Of a stretch of 64,000 nucleotides of DNA, positions 11,525 to 24,148 are shown in pieces. Below the pieces are notes generated by a model. It was not told the origin of the DNA. It saw only the letters and a list, made by a program, of their open reading frames with translations, and searched no databases. Made by a program: the position numbers and the translations under genes. Source of the DNA: Cochliopodium minus (Eukaryota > Discosea > Himatismenida > Cochliopodiidae); the NCBI GenBank assembly GCA_024220525.1, contig JAMYWO010000006.1:297996-361995 (forward strand), written 5' to 3'. Within the stretch, counting starts at the first letter, position 1; every line of letters starts with the position of its first letter.

Positions 11525-13282
11525 ATGGATTATCCCAAAATAAACAATAGAGAAATAAATCATTCTTTTATATTGGAGGATATTCAAAGAAATAAAGATA
11601 ATATTGAAATAGAGATAATTCTAAATTCAAAGCCAATAAGCAATCAAACATTGAATATCCTTTTCGAAAAAGAATATGAATTCAATAAGGATATATCAGC
11701 AAAAAATATTCGAAAGGGGAAAAAGAGAATTCATTTGATAGCCTCCAATCCAAATATAACCCTGGATAACTTAAAGATGATTGTGGATAAAGGAGTGGAT
11801 ATGATGGTGAGTGATGATTTGGGAAAGACATTTCTACACTATCTTTCATTAAATCTAAATGTGAATGAAGAACACCTATCTTATTTATTAAAAGAAAAAA
11901 AAGAGATGTTTAAAACAAAAGATCGTTTTGGGAGGACATTTTTTCATTACCTTTCCTTAAACAAACATTTACGCATAGATATAATAAAATATGTTATGAA
12001 TCTATCTTTTAATTGGAAAGAAAATAATCTCGTATCCATCCCCCTTGCATTTTTAGACAAAGATATGTTTGGAAAAAATTGTGTTCATTACTTTTTAACG
12101 AATGAAAGTGTAAGTACCAAAATAATAAAATTTAAATTTTTCAATAAAAAGTTTCCAAAGATAAAATTAGAATGGATAGAGCATCTTGTCAGTCTAAACT
12201 GTATAAATTTCAATGAACATTCAAAAGAAAAATTTCCATGTTTTAAAAAAACTCCTCTTCATTTATTGTGTTTGAACGAAAAAGTAGAAATAGGGATTTT
12301 GGAATATTTATTGGTGAATAAAAGTGATTTAGTTGATTTTTATCAAAAAGGTAATGTTTTAAATATTTATATTTAATATTTTAATTACAAAAAAAATAAA
12401 CTCTTTAGATGAGTTTGGGAAGAATTCTTTCCATTTTTTACTTGAAAACAAAAATATTTGCTTAAAAAAGGTTAATTTTGTTTCTTCAAACGGATATTTT
12501 TCAGAGAAAGGTTTATTTTACATAATTTTTTATTTATTTGATAAAATAAAATTAAAAAAGATATGTTTGGAAACAATTATTTCCATAGTTTATTTTTGAA
12601 TGAAAATATTAATGAAGAGATATTGGTGGATGTCATTCAATCTAACACAAACCTGCTTTACGAACAAAACAATTTGGGAATTTCACCACTTCAATTTTAT
12701 TGCCTCAACAAAAAAATTTCTTTAACAGCAATTTGTTTATTATTTGATTATAAAGTAGATCTATTTTCAATGGGTATTTCAGATAAAAAAATTAATTTAA
12801 AAAAAATTAATTTTTTTATTTTTCCAGACAATAACAATAAAAATTGTTTTCATTATTTGTGTGAAAATGAAAGTATTTCAGTGGAAATATTGAAGTTTTT
12901 GTTATCTAAACATACACTTCAATTTTAAGCCGAAGAACATCTTCCCTACCTATGGAAAGACTGCCTTACATTATTTATTTTTAAATGAAGCGATAAAAGT
13001 GGAAATAGTGAAATTTATTTTATCTACAAAAACGGATTTGATCAATTTATTTGAAAAAGGTAAATTTTAAGAATTAATTTTTTTTATTAATCGAATAATT
13101 TTTTATAAAAAGATTTTCATGGAAAAACATGCTTTCATCACTTATGTTCTAATTCAAAATTCTCCATAGAATATTTAAATTTGCTTCTTTCTTCAGGCTT
13201 GGACTTGGAAGATTTGGACAACCAAGGGAACAGCTGTTTACAACTTATACCTCAGAAATTAAAAAATATTTTCAATTTTTAA
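11525..13282 (+). CDS. Ankyrin-like repeat protein, multi-exon, with one apparent frameshift
   Basis: The first exon (11525 to about 12350, MDYPKINNREINHSF) and later exons repeat a unit of about 33 residues of the form D.FGKN.FHYL.LN..I..EI...LL, a degenerate ankyrin repeat (DDLGKTFLHYLSLN, DRFGRTFFHYLSLN, DMFGKNCVHYFLTN, KTPLHLLCLN, and so on; about 11 units). Introns near 12351-12407, 12515-12560, 13061-13111 and probably others fall right at the boundary between units, after an EK and before the D of the next unit. Around 12910-12930 the repeat continues only after a change of frame (LLSKH, then FNFKPKNIFPTYGKTALHY). The copy therefore contains either a sequence error or a real lesion. 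The last unit ends QKLKNIFNF and stop. Probably a scaffold; no other domain seen. Confidence 0.65.
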
Positions 13283-13362
13283 CCTTATTTAAAACTCTTT
13301 TAAATTTTTGGGCTTTTTGAAAAATTTTTTAACCAAAAAAAAACTTTTTAAAAAATTTTTTT

Positions 13363-13560
13363 TTAATCATTTTTTTCCTTTTCATGTTTGTTTTTAAAAT
13401 GGATGTTATCAAATTTTTCTTTTTGGATTTCTTCTATTGGATTTCCTTCAGTAGATCTTGGCCCACAAACAATCAAACAAGCCTTTAAATGATGTTCCTC
13501 CTTATCATTTTCTTCTCTAATTAATTCAGTTATTTTTTTTGCTTTCAATGTTTTCACTCA
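13363..13560 (-). CDS. Short hypothetical open frame, possibly a last exon
   Basis: A 64-codon frame (KAKKITELIREENDK, LKACLIVCGPRSTEG) ends in a charged tail KHEKEKND and TAA. Its composition is more protein-like than random AT sequence. However, the only nearby ATG (13561) is in another frame, separated by an eight-A run, so the start is unclear. It could be the final exon of a gene disrupted by the LINE remnant just upstream of it, or chance. No family recognised. Confidence 0.25.
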
Positions 13561-13582
13561 TATTTTTTTTTTTTTGATATAT

Positions 13583-14024
13583 TAAGTTTTTTCTAACCTG
13601 TCTGAAGTTTTAACAAAAGCAGCACATACTCTTCTCCTTCTCAAAAAACTGTACCCTAACTTTTCTAAAAAAATTAATCTTTTGAAAAGCTATCTTTACT
13701 CATCTATCACCTATCAGGCTCCCATCCTCTCTTTAACACCACAGCAACAAAACCATTTCAACAAAATAGCCAAATGGTTTCTTTACGAAAAGAAAGTGGA
13801 TGGAGAAAAGATAAAAGCTTTCAATCCAAACAAGCCTAAATATTTTACCAATGTCAGCTTGACCAGACTTTGTTTTCCAAGAGAGATGGGCGGCTTTAAC
13901 CTTCATTTGATTGAAAATGTTTTCTCTGCGTTTAAGAGCAAATATATAATGGAGTGTTTAAAGGTTGAAAACAACTCAAATCCTTTGTACTTTCTCCTAA
14001 AAAGAGAATTGAACGAATCTTTCA
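13583..14024 (+). mobile_element. Non-LTR retrotransposon (LINE) remnant: C-terminal part of reverse transcriptase
   Basis: A continuous frame reads NLSEVLTKAAHTLLLLKKLYP ... YLYSSITYQAPILSLTPQQQ ... IAKWFLYEKKVDG ... VSLTRLCFPREMGGFNLHL ... FSAFKSKYI. This is the thumb/connection region of LINE reverse transcriptases: the LxYSSI helix, the KWFLY segment, then LCxPxxxGGxxLxxI. The catalytic palm would lie upstream but is absent; a stop sits just before 13583. The sequence runs straight into the N at 14025. It is a 5'-truncated, dead fragment of about 440 bases. The right side is a T-rich minisatellite that may belong to the neighbouring gene's intron. Confidence 0.65.
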
Positions 14025-14106
14025 NTTTATTTTTTATTTTTTATTTTTTATTTTTTATTTTTTATTTTTTATTTTTTATTTTTTATTTTTTATTTCTTAT
14101 TTTTAG
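14025..14106. repeat. One-base gap followed by a 7-base T6A minisatellite
   Basis: N at 14025 is followed by about ten copies of a TTTTTTA unit ending at the TTTTAG acceptor of the Cfp1/Spp1-like gene. The join links a LINE fragment to the middle of a host gene, so upstream exons of that gene may be missing from the assembly at this point. Confidence 0.7.
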
Positions 14107-15884
14107 AACAAAGACCCTTGCAGAAACAAAAAATGTAAAAGGAAGAAAAGAGTGAACTCAAAGTATTGCAGTGAACAGTGTGCCAAGTACGTAGTCTACC
14201 AAATCTACAACAAAAATCTCTTGGAGAAGAAAATTAGTGATACTAAACGTAAATCAAAAAAAAAAAAATTAAATTCGAGAAATATAAATAAATAATTTAA
14301 AATTAATAAAAACATTTGATCAAAATAAAAATAAAAATAAAAACAAAAATAAATAAATAAAAATAAATATTTAAATTTTGGTTCAAATAAAAATAAAAAT
14401 AAAAATAAATAAATTTCAATAAAAAATGAATAATATGAAAAGAAACAAAAATTTGAAAAAATGAAAAAAATAAATAAAAAAAAATAAATAATAAAAATGA
14501 AAATAAAAAACAACATTTTTGTTAAAACTTTAACAAAAAATCATTTTATTTCAATTAAAAAAATTTTTTTTTTTTAGCGGAAAATTTGGATTACGAAGTG
14601 ATTGTTCAAAATGAGAAGGAGATTCAGTCAAGAATCACTTTGGAAGAATTAAAGGAGATAAATGACTTGGAATTGCTCATTAAACAAAAGGAAGAGATGA
14701 AGGAGCATGCACTTAACGAAGAATCTTTCGTTCTTGATCTTTTTTTTGGGGGTGGCATGACTTACAAAGGTAATAATTAATAATAAAAAACGAATTTTTT
14801 TAGTTGTTAATTATCAGAAACGAAAATAAAAAATAAAAAATAAATTCAAACAAAAAATTTTTTATTAATGAATTAAAATTAATGGATAAAATTTTTAATT
14901 AAAAACGAAAATACAAAACTAAAAAATAAAAATATAAAACGAAAATAAAAAAAAATGAAAACAAAATTTTCAAAAATTGAAAAATTATTTAAAAATTCTT
15001 TAAAAAATCAATACTAATATAAAAAATTAAAAGAAATTAAAAAAAGAAATAAAAACATCTTATAAAATTAACTCATTCAAAATAATTTAAAAAAAAAAAT
15101 AAATATAATAGGATCTTTGTCTGATTTGAACAAGAACAGAAAGAAATTCGTCCGTGCAACAGATAGTGAGACCTCCCAAACGTTGGACTGTTTCCTCTGT
15201 TCCAAGTCCATCACGGGATTGTTCTGGGTGGAACACGTCAAGAGCTGTTATGACAAACTCGACCTTAAGAGCCAGCGTTCCGAAATTTACAACTTTAGTG
15301 AGACTTTTGTGGACTATTGCAATCACTTTGATTTCAAAGAAAAAAGTTTTTGTAAAAAAGAAAAGTCTACTTGTCCTTTTCACCAAAAGAAAATGAAAGT
15401 AATTTTTTTCTTTTTAAATTTAATATTTTTCAAAATGTTTTTTGTTTTTTATTTTAATTTTTAATAGATGTATTAAAATTCTATGGAGATTTTAATTTAA
15501 AATAAACAATGATTTTAAAAATTAAATATTTTACTATTTTCTAATTTAATTATTTAACAATAATTTATTTTATAATGTAAATATTTTTTATTTGTATTTT
15601 TAATTTCTTTTTAATTTCAGTATTGCTATTCCAAAGATGTTTGTGGTTTTTTCTCTGTGTTGTCCGAGAAAGGCATGAAAAACACTTGCAAGCTTGCCAA
15701 GAAAGATTGCATGAAACACTTTTGCTGGGAATCCATCATGATCGAGAGAGTCACCACAAACAAGCTCAACATTGTTTCCTCCATAGAAATTTTGAAAAAG
15801 AATTTGGTTTTACTCAAAAATAATGTAAACAAAAGAGAAAAACTCTTCCAAAACAACCACGAAAACATTGTCACAAATCATTAA
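14107..15884 (+). CDS. CXXC1: COMPASS subunit Cfp1/Spp1-like (CXXC1 C-terminal region), 5' truncated at gap
   Basis: Four exons join cleanly: 14107-14248, 14578-14769, 15112-15398 and 15621-15884. The first encodes the cysteine cluster CRNKKCKRKKRVNSKYCSEQC. The second is a helical linker. The third holds DCFLCSKSITGLFWVEHVKSC, then TCPFH. The fourth holds YCYSKDVCG, DCMKHFCWE and a C-terminal helix. This order (YCS..C, C..C..........H...C, CP.H, C...C, C..H.CWE) is the C-terminal zinc-binding region of CXXC finger protein 1/Spp1, the subunit that guides the Set1 H3K4 methyltransferase complex to promoters. The N-terminal PHD finger is expected upstream but lies behind the gap at 14025. All introns are canonical. 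The stop after VTNH is the natural end. Confidence 0.85.
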
Positions 15885-16193
15885 ATAATTTATCTTTTTT
15901 AAAAGTTTTTTTTTTTTTTTTCAAAAAAACATGTATTGAGTATAAATTTGATGAGAATAAAAATAAGTGTACCTCCCAAAAAAAATTTTTATATCACCAA
16001 GAAAATTCTTTTTTACATTTCACTTTTAAAATTTAACTTGAGAGTGACTTTTTTTCGAATTATCAAATTTGTTAAGTGATATCCACCCAAACATTCATTT
16101 GATGTTTGTTAAAGCTTTGTGGGTTGTTTAACGTAAACTTTAATTAAAAATAACAAATCATTGAGATTATTAAAAATATAAATAAAATAAAAA
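15885..16193. other. Intergenic spacer between two plus-strand genes
   Basis: AT-rich spacer of 309 bases with homopolymer runs and no convincing open frame. It must hold the terminator of the Cfp1-like gene and the promoter of the RCC1-like gene. I see no specific motif. Confidence 0.6.
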
Positions 16194-17522
16194 ATGAAAA
16201 TAAGCAGAGGATTTTTTTCTGAACATCTTTTGATTTATTGTTGTAATAAATTAAAAATTCATTTTTCCTTTCATCTCTTTCCAATCAAAAAAAAAAAAAA
16301 AGATAATGGAGATTTATTTGGATTTGGAAGGAATAATTTTGGACAATTAGGAATTGGGAAGGATATAGATTTTGCAGAAAAACCAATCTTGATAAGGAAT
16401 GATAAAAACATAAAATCAATTTGTTTGGGATCTCATTTTTCATTTATCCTCCACAAAAATGGAGATTTATTTTCGTTTGGATTTAATTATGATGGACAAT
16501 TAGGAATTGGAAACATAAAAAATCAATTTGAACCAGTTTTGGTGATGAATGATCCAACAATAAAAATGATCTCTTGTGGTTATTATCACACAATGATTTA
16601 TAAAGAAAATGGAGATTTATTTGTATTTGGAAATAATGAATCTGGACAATTAGGAATTGGAAATCAACAAATTAGGAAACAAGATAAACCAATTTTATTG
16701 ATGAATGATTTGACAATAAAAAAAATAGTATTGGGAGGATTTCTTTCAATGATTTACAAAGAAAATGGAGATTTGTTTGTTTTTGGTAAAAATGGATCAG
16801 GACAACTTGGTTTAGGAGATACAGAAAATAGACACACTCCTACTCTTTTGTTTAATGATAAAGATATCAAAGAAATATTTTGTGGAGATAATCATAGTAT
16901 TTATTTGAAAAATAATGACGAAATATTTGTTTTTGGGAGTGGGTATTTAATTCAATTTTTTTTTGTTATTTTTTTTTATTATCTTTAAAAAATTATTAGT
17001 TTTGGTGAAACTTTGGGATTAGGAGATTATGCAAAAAAATTAGTTCCTACTTTTCTTCAAAAAATAGAAAACATTAAAACAATAAGAACTGCTTTCAACC
17101 ATACTATCATTTTAAAAAAAGATGGGGAATTGATTGGTTTTGGATTAAATAAATTTATTCAAATTTGTAATAAAAAAAGAAAAGTTATTACTCCTGAAAC
17201 AATTTTGAAAGATGAAAAAATTGAAGATATTTTGTGTTCTTCATATTCTACTTTCATTCTTTACAAAAATGGAAAAATAATTCTCAATGGAAAGCTTGAA
17301 TATAAGATTTTTAACAACAAATTGGTGATGGAAAATTCTTCAATCATGTTTATTGGATCAGGTGATGTCAAAATATGGTCTCCTCAAACTCACAAATACT
17401 TTTCAGAAGAAACAAAACAATTTGTCAACGAGTTTGTTCTTGTTTTGAAATATTTTCAAAAGAAATTTGGTTTTAAACTTCCAAAATATCTTCTCTTTCT
17501 CATTCTTGAACAATCTTTTTAA
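16194..17522 (+). CDS. RCC1-repeat protein
   Basis: The repeated motif NGDLFxFGxNxxGQLGIG recurs at intervals of about 50 residues (GDLFGFGRNNFGQLGIG, GDLFSFGFNYDGQLGIG, GDLFVFGNNESGQLGIG, GDLFVFGKNGSGQLGLG, then degenerate copies), which marks RCC1 beta-propeller blades. The region before the first blade (about 16246-16305) reads best as an intron, leaving a short leader MKISRGFFSEHLLIY. A second intron (about 16941-16998) lies inside a blade and restores FVFGSGFGETLGLG. At least six blades are visible, and the tail YFQKKFGFKLPKYLLFLIL forms a helix after the propeller. RCC1 folds serve as exchange factors or protein-binding scaffolds; nothing here fixes the partner. No membrane or catalytic segment seen. 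Confidence 0.8.
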
Positions 17523-17701
17523 AAATTAAATAAAGTAAAATAAAAAAAAATTTAAAGTAATCAAAATAAGTTTTAAATCAAAATAAGATTAAAAAAGATT
17601 TATTTTAAATAAATAACATTTTTTAATATTTTTTTCTATTTTCAAAAAAAAAACACTTTTTTTTATCATAAAACATATTTTATACACATTTTTTTTTTGG
17701 T

Positions 17702-20700
17702 TTAGTTGTCATTCTCGTTATCATTCTTGTTTTTAGCTCTTTTTACAGTAACAGGTTTTTTCTGATTATGATTATTAAACCCAATATTATTGTTATTATT
17801 ATTATTATTGTTATTGTTGTTTGGATTTGAATTATTCCTCGTGCTGGAGCTGCTTTTGTCAATGAAAATTTGTTTTTTGGTTTTGTTTGGTTGATCAACA
17901 AACAAAGAATCTCTTTTTTTGCTGAGAAATTCGTTGAAATCAAATTCTGAAAATTTGTTAGAGCCGCCAATTTTCAAAGTGCGAATGGAAGGGTTGTTAA
18001 GAATTGCCTTTAAACAGAGGTTGTTGGCTCCCTTGCAGTTGTAGAGGTTGAGGTAGGTGAGGGATGGCATTTTGGATACTTCTTCGATGTTTGAGGCCAA
18101 GTTGGATTCCTCCAAGCTCAGATATTCGAGGTAGGGCATTGAAGAGCTGATACGTGCCACATTTCCTTTTAAAAAATTTTTAAAATAAAAAAAAAAAGTT
18201 TGAAATAAAAAAAAATAAAATTAATTATTGAAAAAATATAAAAAAAAAAGTATGTTTAAAAATATAAATAAAATAAAAAATAAAGTGAAAAATTTTTGTT
18301 AAAATAAAAAATTAATAATAAAGTTAAAAATTAGAAATGTATATAATATAAATTGAAAAATTTCTTGAAAAAAAATGACAAAATTTAATTAAGAAAAAAA
18401 TTTTTTACCTAATCTCGATGTATGACTCAGATCTAAGTGAGTTACAAAGTGAAGTCCCTTACAAATGTAGCTGAGAGAGTCGGGGTTGATAGAAGTTCCT
18501 TTCAAAATGAGTTTTTGGAGTTGCGTGCAGTTTTTGGAGAGATCTTGGAAGCATTCTGGGTTTTGTGAAGAAGAATACGAAAGATCCAAATGTGTCAGGT
18601 TAACACAACCATTAGAAATGGCAATGATGGATTTTTCCTTATAAAAAATAAAAAATAAAAAAAAGTAAATATAAAATATAAAAAATATAAAAATAAAAAA
18701 TATAAAAATAAAAATTTGAAAGAAAAAATAAAAAATAAAATTTCAAATAAAAAAATAAAAAAATAAAGAATAAAAAAATAAAAATAAAAAATAAAAATTA
18801 AATAAAAAATAAAAAATAAAAAATAAAAATTAAATAAAAAATAAAAAATAAAAAATAAAAAATAAAAAATAAAAAATAAAAAATAAAAAATAAAAAATAA
18901 AAAATAAAAATAAAATGTGAATAAATTTATTGAAAAGTATGAAAAAAATTTTAAAATTACACTTATTTTGTATTGTTCTTGAGATTGTGCTAGGATGAGA
19001 GTGCTTAAATTTGGAAAGCCTAATCCAAGAGTTTCGATTGCTTCATCGTCGAGGTCGGAGAGATAGGAGAGGTCCAAGTAGGTGAGAGTGTTGCGGAAAT
19101 AGGGGAGGCTATATTTTAGAGAGCTAGAACTTATTTTGCTGCATAAAGAAAGGTCCAAATGTTTTATCTTTTAAAGATAAATAAAAATAAAATGTTAAAA
19201 ATAAATAAAAAATAATTTATTAAAATAAAAAGATAATAAAATAAAAAATAAAAATACAAAATAAAAATAATTAAAAAATTAAATAAAAATAAATAAAAAA
19301 TATTAAAATAAAAAAAAAGTTTACTTTTAATTTTGAAAGCAAAGTTATGATACTATCTTCTAAATAGGGACACCTGGAAAAAACGACCTTTTCGATAAAG
19401 GGAGAGTTTTTGAGGAGCTTGTTCAAGGAGTTCAAGCTGACAGAAGTATTGGAAAAATTGACAGAAAGGAGAGGAAACGCTTCACAAAGAGAAATGAGAT
19501 CATTATTATCACCGACATTGTAAGAATGGTTATTGTTTCTTTGGTTTTTGTTTGTTTCTATGTGAGTAGTGGAATGGCTTTGGTAGGGGAGAGTGTTGGG
19601 AACGAGGTTTTTGATGAAAGTGCGGAGATGTTTTTGTTCGAGAGCGCAGTCGGCCAAAGAAACGTCCAGCAAGGTTTTTTGAGATTTGCAGATGATGTTG
19701 AGGATGGTTTCGTTGGTTGCTTTAGTGCTGCTGATGTCGATGCATTCCAAGGTAGGATGGATCAGTTCGAGGAGATCTTTCAAGTTCTTGTTCATGATTC
19801 CAGAGTTGGAAAGGTTTATTTTTTTGAGGGAAGGTGCGGTTTTGAGGAGGTTGAGTGAGCTGGTGCAGTCTTCGGAGAATTTACTGTGAGAAAAAGAGAT
19901 TTCCTCAATTTTTTTGCAGTTTGAAAAGATGATGTAGAAAAGATCTGTTATGTTGCAATTGAAATGATTGTAAACGATTTTCTTTAAGGAGAGATTTCGA
20001 GTAACAAAGCCCAAAAAAGTTTTTTCGGAGAGACCAGTGTTAGAAAGATCCAAATCCACAAGATGTTCGGTATTCTGAGAGATCTTTAGGAAATCTTTGT
20101 CCGAAAGGTGAGTAGTGTTGGTGATGCACAAAGAAGTGACATTCTTGAGCCTCAAATAGTTCCAAATAAGGTTGCAAGTCAAAAGCTTGAAATCAAAAAA
20201 CCAGTTGCAGTTTATAGAAATCTGTTTGTTATCACTGACCAACAAACGAAGCAAAGAACCATACTCCAAGCCATCTAAATCCTTGAAAAAACTAGAAAAG
20301 CTGATAGAGGAATTCTCTTTCTTATCTTGCATTCTGAACTTGAGAGGATCTCTCTCAGAGATGGGAACAATGCTCAAATACTCCTTAAACTTCTCTCCAG
20401 AGTCCTTCCAACGACCCATGTCGCTTTGACTCGCAGCAAGGTTCAAAATGACGATCGCCAAGTTTTTGTGAGAGATGGAAAAGTCGTTGGGAGAAATGAC
20501 CTTCGCAGATCTGTAACATTCTTCTGTGAGTTGTAAAAACTTTGTTCTGCACTCCCAACTCTTGTTGTAAATGTCCGATGTTATCATTTCTCCGAGTTTG
20601 ATCAGTTCGCGGGAGTTTTTAGACATCACGTACTTTTCTGCAGCCTTGTAGAGTTTTAAGTATGCTTCATTTTCAGAGTTTGTGTTGTTTTTGAGAAGGT

Positions 20701-23700
20701 TGCAAGAGTGTTCAACCAATACTGAAGCATACGTGTCCAAAATGTATGGATTATCACTTTAAAAAAATAATTTAAATAATAAAAAATAATTTAAATAATA
20801 ATTAAAAAATTTAAAAATTCTCCGTGAAAAATTTTTTACGGAGCCAATTTGACAGCATTATCGAATTTTGATTCAGAAAGTTGAAACAATCTTTTAAATA
20901 TTGAAAATAGGGTTATGATTGAAAAAAATTTTTTTGGTTTGTTGTCAAATTTGTATTTACCTTTTGGATGCTTGTTTGGAGATTTGTTTCGATTTCGATT
21001 TCAAGAACAAAAACATAGCTTCTGAAAATTCAATGATGTTCATGTGCTTTACATGGACAGAAAGTTTTTTTACGTCAGGGATCTAAAAAATCATAAAAAT
21101 AAAAAAATAAAAACATAAAATATAAAAACAAAATTTATAAAATAAAAAATATAAAAAAATAAAAAAATAAAAAAATAAAAACTAAAAACTATTAAAAATA
21201 AAAATATAAAATAAAAAAAATTTAAAAGAAAAAATAAAAAATATAAAAAATTTTTAAAAAAAAAAATAAAAAATAAAAATTGTTAAAAAAAAAAATTATT
21301 TACAACAAATCTGAAACTCAAGTTCTCATATTGTTGATCTATTTGTAATTGTTCCATTGATTTTTTGGTAAACTTGATCCCTGAGGTTCTTTGCAAGTGA
21401 AAAAGAATTTTGTAAAAATTGATACTCTTTTTCAAATTGAAAGGATCAGACTTCTCATCCCTTGTCAAACATAAGTTTCCAAACTTTGTAATGAGTAAGT
21501 TAATGAGATCTTTCTCCCACCTATAGAAAAATAAATTTTTTAATTTTTTGTTGATTAATTTTTTAATTTAAATTTTTTGTTTTTAAATTTTAATCTTAAT
21601 TTTAATAAATTTTTATTTTAATTTTTAATTTTATATTTTTCTCTTTACCATTTTAAAGATTCTTGGGTGTCACCTAACATTAAATTCAAAACATTCACAA
21701 TTACTTCAGTATATTTTTCGTTGTGAGGCTCCTTAATTTCGTAGGCAAGATCCCTCATATCGTTCATGATCTGGTTTTTGATGACACGGGAAATCATTTC
21801 ATGAAGAATAATTGTTTTCAATTTTGCATCTTTAGAATGATGTCTTACTACTCCAAGATATCTTTTAAATTTTTAAATTAATTTAAAAATAGTATTTATT
21901 ATAATTTTATTTTATTTTTATCTATTATATTTATTTTAATTTTAATTTTTGATGATTTTTTTTTTACCTAATATTTATTCCGTCACGATGGAGCAGTTCA
22001 GTTAATTGCTTTTCGATGATGTCCATCGATTTTCCAGATATGTTTAAGGAAGAAGCAAACTCAGGTATCTTCACTTCCAAAAGATGTTTTGTAGCCATTC
22101 TTACATCCATATTATTTTCAGTACTTTATTTTAATAAAAATAAAAAACAAAAAACAAAAAATAAAAAATAAAAACAAAATAAAAAATAAAAAATAAAAAA
22201 TAAAATAAAAAATAAAATACGATTTAGAAAATAAACTGAAAGCATCACTCGATAAAGGTTTTTCATAATTCTTAACGAACTCGGGTCTGAATAGTTGATA
22301 CAAGAAAGTTTTGTGTACAGTGTTCCCTTCTGGTGCTGTAAAAAGGTGTTTAATAAAAACTAAAATTTGTAAGTTTTGGAATAATACCAGTTGGAGGACT
22401 AAAAAGCAAAAAAAAAAAAGATGAGTCTTTTAAAACCGAAAAACTAATAAAAATTATGTTACAAAACTCTAGCAAAATCAATCAAATAAAATCTTCCATC
22501 ACTACCAATGTGTCCCTCTTTTAAAAATGATTTTTTAAAAAATGAGAGAAATAGGTTTATCGTTCATTGCAAAAAAACTTACCAATATCAACAGGAGCAG
22601 AAAGAAATTTCTTTTGACGTGACAATCCACACTCATGTTTTTTGATGTTTATTTTTTTGGAAGCTTTGTCCATACATTCGCTGAATTTGGTTTCGCTGTT
22701 GAAGACAGTGTTCCCTCCATCTGAACTTCCGTAACAAATGGAATTGTTTGTGATGGGCAAAAGACTTTCCGCAACGAGCCTAAATCCCCTGTAATCTATA
22801 AGTGCCATGAGTGGCACATGTATGTCTTCGCAGAGATAATAACTCATTGCTCCCTTTAATTCGTGACCTGCAACTTTCTAAAAGTAAATTGAATTTAATA
22901 TTTAACATTCCATTTTTGAATTAATGTTTCTTAGTTTTTTATTTAATATTTCTTTTTTTATTTTATATTGTACTTAATTTCTATATTTTCAATTTTATTT
23001 TTTAAAAAAAAAAATTTTTTTACAATAGCTGTTGCATCATTGTCGTAAACTTTTCCTTTAAGAGCAAACTTGAAAAGAATGCCATGATAAATATACTTGA
23101 TCCCACCAGCCACACCCTTGATATCACTCCGAGATCTGATAGTCTTGTGCTCGTCCTTGAAGCATCTTTCCTCGATGATGATTTTGCCCACACTCTTGGC
23201 AGTGTGGATAAAATTGTAAGAGAGAGAAGTCAAAGACTCGTACTTTTTGATTTTCTCTTCTTCTGTTCCTTCTCTCATTTCTAAGATCTCTTGAAACTTC
23301 CTGTTCCATTCTATTGGACAACCTGAGTTGATCCCGAAGTTGTATTGTCCTCTTCTTCCGTATGCAGAGTTGAACAGATCTTGCTCTGATCTTTCGATGT
23401 TGTTTGTATTGTTTCCTTCTGGAGAGATTTCTGATTTCTCATCTATGTAATTCGCTGCCATCAGATCATCGCTGATTTGATTATATTTATTTGATGGATT
23501 GATTTCTATGTTGCTTTCATCTGTCTGATATGCTCCATTAATAAATTGATCAAGAAAATTAGTCTCTCCATCATTGTTGCAGTTATCTGATGAATCAATT
23601 TTCGTGAGATTGATTAAATTTTCTTCAATTTTGGGTTGTATCTCTTCGTTATTTGTATTATTTGGTGAATCTGTTTTCTGGATAATATGATTCTTTGTTG

Positions 23701-24148
23701 ATAAATCATCTATCCCTTGTATTTCTTTATCATCCTTTAATATCTGATAGATATTCCTATTATTATAATTATCTTTCGATTTGGGATTGTTCAATTTATT
23801 CTTCTTGCCATGTTTCTCTTCTTTTTTGTTATTTTGATTGATAACTGTTTGCTTCTCTTCTATCACAACATCATTTGTGGATTTATTTTGTTCAATGATA
23901 GTATTGTTAGTGATATTGTTTGAATTAATATTATTATTGTTATTGGGAACCACAATATTGTTATTGGACACAACATTATTCTTTTTATCATCCAATTTAT
24001 TCTTATCAACATTATTTGATTTCGATTTACTTTTTGAATGATGTTTATTTGATGTATTGGTGGTTGTTGATTTCACAAGAATATGAGTCAGATGATATCC
24101 AAAAAATAAAAAGAATATGAATAGAAAGAAAAAAAAGAAAAATTCCAT
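17702..24148 (-). CDS. Membrane-anchored CLU domain-TPR-like-leucine-rich repeat protein (14 exons)
   Basis: Exons, with matching phase at most joins: 24148-23024, 22877-22583, 22517-22463, 22398-22388 (11 bases), 22335-22221, 22123-21968, 21861-21649, 21520-21304, 21082-20961, 20890-20840, 20756-19325, 19167-18961, 18638-18409 and 18165-17702; about 1,560 residues. The N-terminus is one hydrophobic helix (FFFFFFLFIFFLFF) and an Asn/Lys-rich linker. The CLU domain follows: KVAGHELKGAMSYYL, VPLMALIDYRGFRLVAESLL, CYGSSDGG, GHIGSDGRFYLIDFARV, FRPEFVKNYEKPLSSDAF, LHRDGINIRYLG. Next come TPR-like helices (SKFDNAVKLAPDNPYILDTY), then about 12 RNI-type LRRs (LVDLDLSNTGLS) and a poly-Asn/basic tail. 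CLU proteins act in mitochondrial positioning and mRNA binding, but the anchor and LRR tail are not the classic form. The long exon 20756-19325 fixes TPR and LRR in one protein; linkage to CLU rests on phase across short introns. Confidence 0.78.

Noticed and set aside
15087-15396. Alternative frames over the Cfp1/Spp1-like exon
   Set aside because: The frame with ordered Cys/His motifs is at 15112-15398 (+); the others lack any motif.
18595-18960. Aromatic-rich extension of the LRR exon
   Set aside because: It reads through a repeat-filled intron; the donor at 18959-18960 and the acceptor before 18638 give a good LRR join.
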